DNA from: Lachnospiraceae bacterium
GTDB lineage: Bacteria; Bacillota; Clostridia; Lachnospirales; Lachnospiraceae
Reading direction: 5' to 3'
Assembly: GCA_017622505.1 (NCBI GenBank)
Contig: JAGAQZ010000079.1
Location: 1-35,353, forward strand
DNA length: 35,353 nucleotides
In this document: piece after piece, positions 33,578 to 35,353 of the stretch
Position numbering within the stretch: position 1 is the stretch's first letter
Layout of the letters: each line of letters opens with the position of its first letter
Position numbers and translations under genes: made by a program
Notes under the pieces: generated by a model
Database searches by the model: none
What the model saw: only the letters and a program-made list of their open reading frames with translations
Told to the model about the DNA's origin: nothing

Positions 33578-34423
33578 GTGAAGGCGTACTTAATCGGCGG
33601 TGACAGCAGAGAAAAATACTTGGCATACCAATTGGAGCGAAACGGCATTGAAATCATACATCCTGAGCAGGTTGACCGGTTAAAAGATAAAAAAGTGGAT
33701 TTCATAGTATTGCCTACCCCGGTCACTATGGATCGTTTTACGGTAAAAGCTACGGAAGGCCAGCGGAAAGTTACTTTAAAAGAGGTTTTGGAAATTGCAG
33801 AAAAAGGTCAATTGGTTTTTGGCGGAATGTTTCCGGCGGAATTTCGAACTGAACTGGTGGAGAAAGGTGCCATTGTTGCAGATTTTATGCAAATGGAAGA
33901 CATTGCAATCCAAAATGCCGTGGCAACGGCGGAAGGTGCCATTGCGGAGGCGGTGTATATGAGTAATGAAGTGCTTCATGGGCAGGAGGTTTTGGTGTTG
34001 GGGTACGGGCGATGCGCGGAAGTGCTGGCAGATAAGTTAAAAGGAATGGCGGCTAAAGTTACGGTGATGGCAAGACGCGAAGAAGCGCGCGCAAGGGCGT
34101 GGACCTTTGGAAATGACAGCAGTACTTTTGACGATTTGAGTCAACTGGAAAAGTACCATTTTATCTTTAATACGGTGCCGTCCATGTGCATTACAAGAGA
34201 GTGGATTGACCGCTTAAACCGATACTGTTGCATCATTGACATTGCCAGCAAACCCGGCGGTACGGATTTTGACTATTGCAGTAAAAAAGGAATTCGCGCT
34301 AAACTTTGCGGGTCTTTACCGGGGCGGTATGCACCGAAGACTTCCGGAGAACTTTTAGCCCAAAAGATTGAAACTATTTTAAAAGAGACCAAAGGATACG
34401 GGTATGAAGAAATGCCGTTTTAA
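33578..34423 (+). CDS. dpaA: Dipicolinate synthase subunit A
   Basis: About 281 residues from the GTG at 33578, which has GGAGG 5 bases upstream. In-frame starts further up (33551, 33566) lie in the hairpin or overlap the ribosome binding site. The N-terminus KAYLIGGDSREKYLAYQL is a first nucleotide-binding-like strand; a Rossmann motif follows at about 145 (VLVLGYGRCAEVLADKL). The end has the family's most conserved part: IDIASKPGGTDFDY, then GSLPGRYAPKTSGELL. With DpaB it oxidises the lysine-pathway intermediate to dipicolinic acid in the mother cell; the product fills the spore core with calcium. In B. subtilis the operon (spoVF) depends on sigma-K. Confidence 0.95.
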   Translation: MKAYLIGGDSREKYLAYQLERNGIEIIHPEQVDRLKDKKVDFIVLPTPVTMDRFTVKATEGQRKVTLKEVLEIAEKGQLVFGGMFPAEFRTELVEKGAIVADFMQMEDIAIQNAVATAEGAIAEAVYMSNEVLHGQEVLVLGYGRCAEVLADKLKGMAAKVTVMARREEARARAWTFGNDSSTFDDLSQLEKYHFIFNTVPSMCITREWIDRLNRYCCIIDIASKPGGTDFDYCSKKGIRAKLCGSLPGRYAPKTSGELLAQKIETILKETKGYGYEEMPF

Positions 34424-34455
34424 AAGCAGTTTTGTTTGAAGGCGGAGGGAATAAT

Positions 34456-35049
34456 ATGGATTTCAAGGATATGAAAATCGGTTTTGCACTGACCGGATCT
34501 TTTTGCACTTTTACAAGGATTTTGGAAGTGATGCGGGGACTGAATGATGCGGGTGCGGACATTCACCCGATTTTTTCAAAAAATGTTTCGGAGATGGATA
34601 GCCGTTTCTGGAAGTCGCGGGAATTCATTGCGAAGGTACAGGAGATTACCGGACGTCAGGGGATTTTTACCATTCAGGAAGCGGAGCCCATCGGGCCGAA
34701 AGGATATTTGGATGTCATGGTGATTGCGCCCTGCACAGGAAATACGATGGCTAAGCTTGCTGCCGGGATTACGGATACCCCTGTACTGATGGCGGCAAAG
34801 GCGCATTTGCGGAACGAGAAACCTTTGATTATTGCGGTTTCCACGAATGATGCACTGGGAATGAATTTAAAAAACATAGGTTTGCTGATGAATACGAAGA
34901 ATATTTATTTTGTGCCCTTCGGTCAGGATGATTATATTAAGAAACCCTTATCCCTTGTGGCACATATGGAGGAAATTCCGGAAACAATTGAAGCGGCATT
35001 GAAGCGAAAACAGATACAGCCGGTGGTAAAAGAGTATTCGAAATTATAA
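34456..35049 (+). CDS. dpaB: Dipicolinate synthase subunit B (flavoprotein)
   Basis: 197 residues from the ATG at 34456, preceded by GGAGGG at good spacing; the TTG at 34432 would add 8 residues including that site. The fold is that of the flavoprotein (UbiX/Dfp-like) family: MKIGFALTGSFCTFTRIL at the N-terminus, then VMVIAPCTGNTMAKLAAGITDTPVLMAAKA and STNDALGMN. With DpaA, 32 bases upstream, it makes the spore-core dipicolinic acid. The pair is shared by most spore-forming Bacilli and some Clostridia. Confidence 0.95.
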   Translation: MDFKDMKIGFALTGSFCTFTRILEVMRGLNDAGADIHPIFSKNVSEMDSRFWKSREFIAKVQEITGRQGIFTIQEAEPIGPKGYLDVMVIAPCTGNTMAKLAAGITDTPVLMAAKAHLRNEKPLIIAVSTNDALGMNLKNIGLLMNTKNIYFVPFGQDDYIKKPLSLVAHMEEIPETIEAALKRKQIQPVVKEYSKL

Positions 35050-35058
35050 AAGAGAGGC

Positions 35059-35105
35059 AGAAGTTTAGAACAAACGCAATGAATGTCCTAAACTTCTTCT
35101 TTTAT
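35059..35105 (+). terminator. Probable rho-independent terminator after dpaB
   Basis: AGAAGTTTAG (35059-35068) and CTAAACTTCT (35088-35097) form a 10-bp perfect stem with a 19-base loop, followed by TCTTTTATG. The T-run is short and interrupted, so efficiency is uncertain. Confidence 0.7.
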
Positions 35106-35149
35106 GTAAAAGATAAAAGAATATTTACTGATTTTAAGCCACTTTACCC

Positions 35150-35178
35150 TTGAGCCTTCGTAAAAACTATGTTATAAT
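35150..35178 (+). promoter_or_regulatory. Sigma-A promoter of glyA
   Basis: TTGAGC (35150-35155) and TATAAT (35173-35178), 17 bp apart. The transcript would have a leader of only about 50 nt, too short for a glycine or folate riboswitch. GGAGG lies at 35223-35227. Confidence 0.75.
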
Positions 35179-35235
35179 TCAAAACGATTATGTTTGTACA
35201 TAAAATTTTATCTATAGATTACGGAGGAAATGATA

Positions 35236-35353
35236 ATGTATTCATTGGAAGAAATCAAATTGGTTGACCCCGAAATCGCCCAGACAATTGTGGACGAGCA
35301 GGAAAGACAGAACAGTCACATTGAGTTGATTGCATCTGAAAACTGGGTAAGCA
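35236..35353 (+). CDS. glyA: Serine hydroxymethyltransferase, N-terminal start (cut by window edge)
   Basis: Only the first 39 residues are in the window: MYSLEEIKLVDPEIAQ, then VDEQERQNSHIELIASENWVS. The IELIASENxVS motif is diagnostic of serine hydroxymethyltransferase, the PLP enzyme that interconverts serine and glycine and loads one-carbon units on tetrahydrofolate. The start was chosen by GGAGG 8 bases upstream; an ATG at 35230 in the same frame is too close to that site. It has its own promoter. Confidence 0.92.
   Translation, partial: MYSLEEIKLVDPEIAQTIVDEQERQNSHIELIASENWVS

Noticed and set aside
35179-35235. Glycine or folate riboswitch before glyA
   Set aside because: Only about 50 bases lie between the predicted start of transcription and the ATG, too few for these aptamers.
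1-35353. CRISPR arrays, insertion sequences, phage genes
   Set aside because: No regularly spaced direct repeats, transposase or integrase-like proteins were seen on either strand.

Overview
The window looks like a chromosomal segment from a spore-forming, probably motile, low-to-mid GC Firmicute of the class Clostridia, most likely Lachnospiraceae-like. The evidence is an alpha/beta SASP gene, a dpaA-dpaB (dipicolinate synthase) pair, a YjfB-type motility-associated protein, a methyl-accepting chemotaxis protein, the Firmicute order tig-clpP-clpX-lon-yihA, strong AGGAGG-type ribosome binding sites and sigma-A promoters. The family-level placement is inference. No phage, insertion sequence or CRISPR array is visible.

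Layout. 1-1091: 3' end of an ABC ATPase gene and its ABC-2 permease. 1211-2911: chemotaxis receptor with its own promoter and terminator. 3037-4590 (minus): duplicated-ATPase ABC-F protein with a promoter about 380 nt upstream and a long structured leader. 5250-6312: Smr-domain and SseB-like proteins. 6396-9752 (minus): a metal-resistance operon in the order ArsR/SmtB repressor, SAM methyltransferase, free HMA protein, P1B-type Zn/Cd ATPase. Its promoter has an 18-bp palindrome filling the spacer exactly. 9872-12853: two membrane or envelope proteins (DUF3592-like, CapA-like), a tRNA-Arg(ACG) with its own promoter and terminator, and a small unknown membrane protein.

12983-25068: the most unusual part. 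It is a co-directional cluster of a very large solute-binding lipoprotein, two MalF/MalG-type permeases, a HlyD-type membrane fusion protein, a membrane-anchored MacB periplasmic-core protein without the FtsX channel, a second very large paralogous solute-binding lipoprotein, HflK, HflC and a DJ-1/PfpI protein. No ATPase is encoded in it. It combines import-type permeases with efflux-type adaptor parts and SPFH proteins, and is the best candidate for an undescribed envelope system.

25124-25818 (minus): YjfB-like and SASP genes, separated by a long hairpin region. 26078-33436: protein quality control (trigger factor, ClpP, ClpX, Lon), the ribosome-assembly GTPase YihA/YsxC and the pseudouridine synthase TruA. 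33578-35049: dpaA and dpaB for spore dipicolinic acid. 35236 to the end: start of glyA.

Two intergenic elements (4662-4818 and 29354-29492) are long imperfect palindromes with the same layout and shared sub-motifs in the same orientation. They appear to be two copies of one hairpin repeat family. One lies in the ABC-F leader and the other between clpX and lon.
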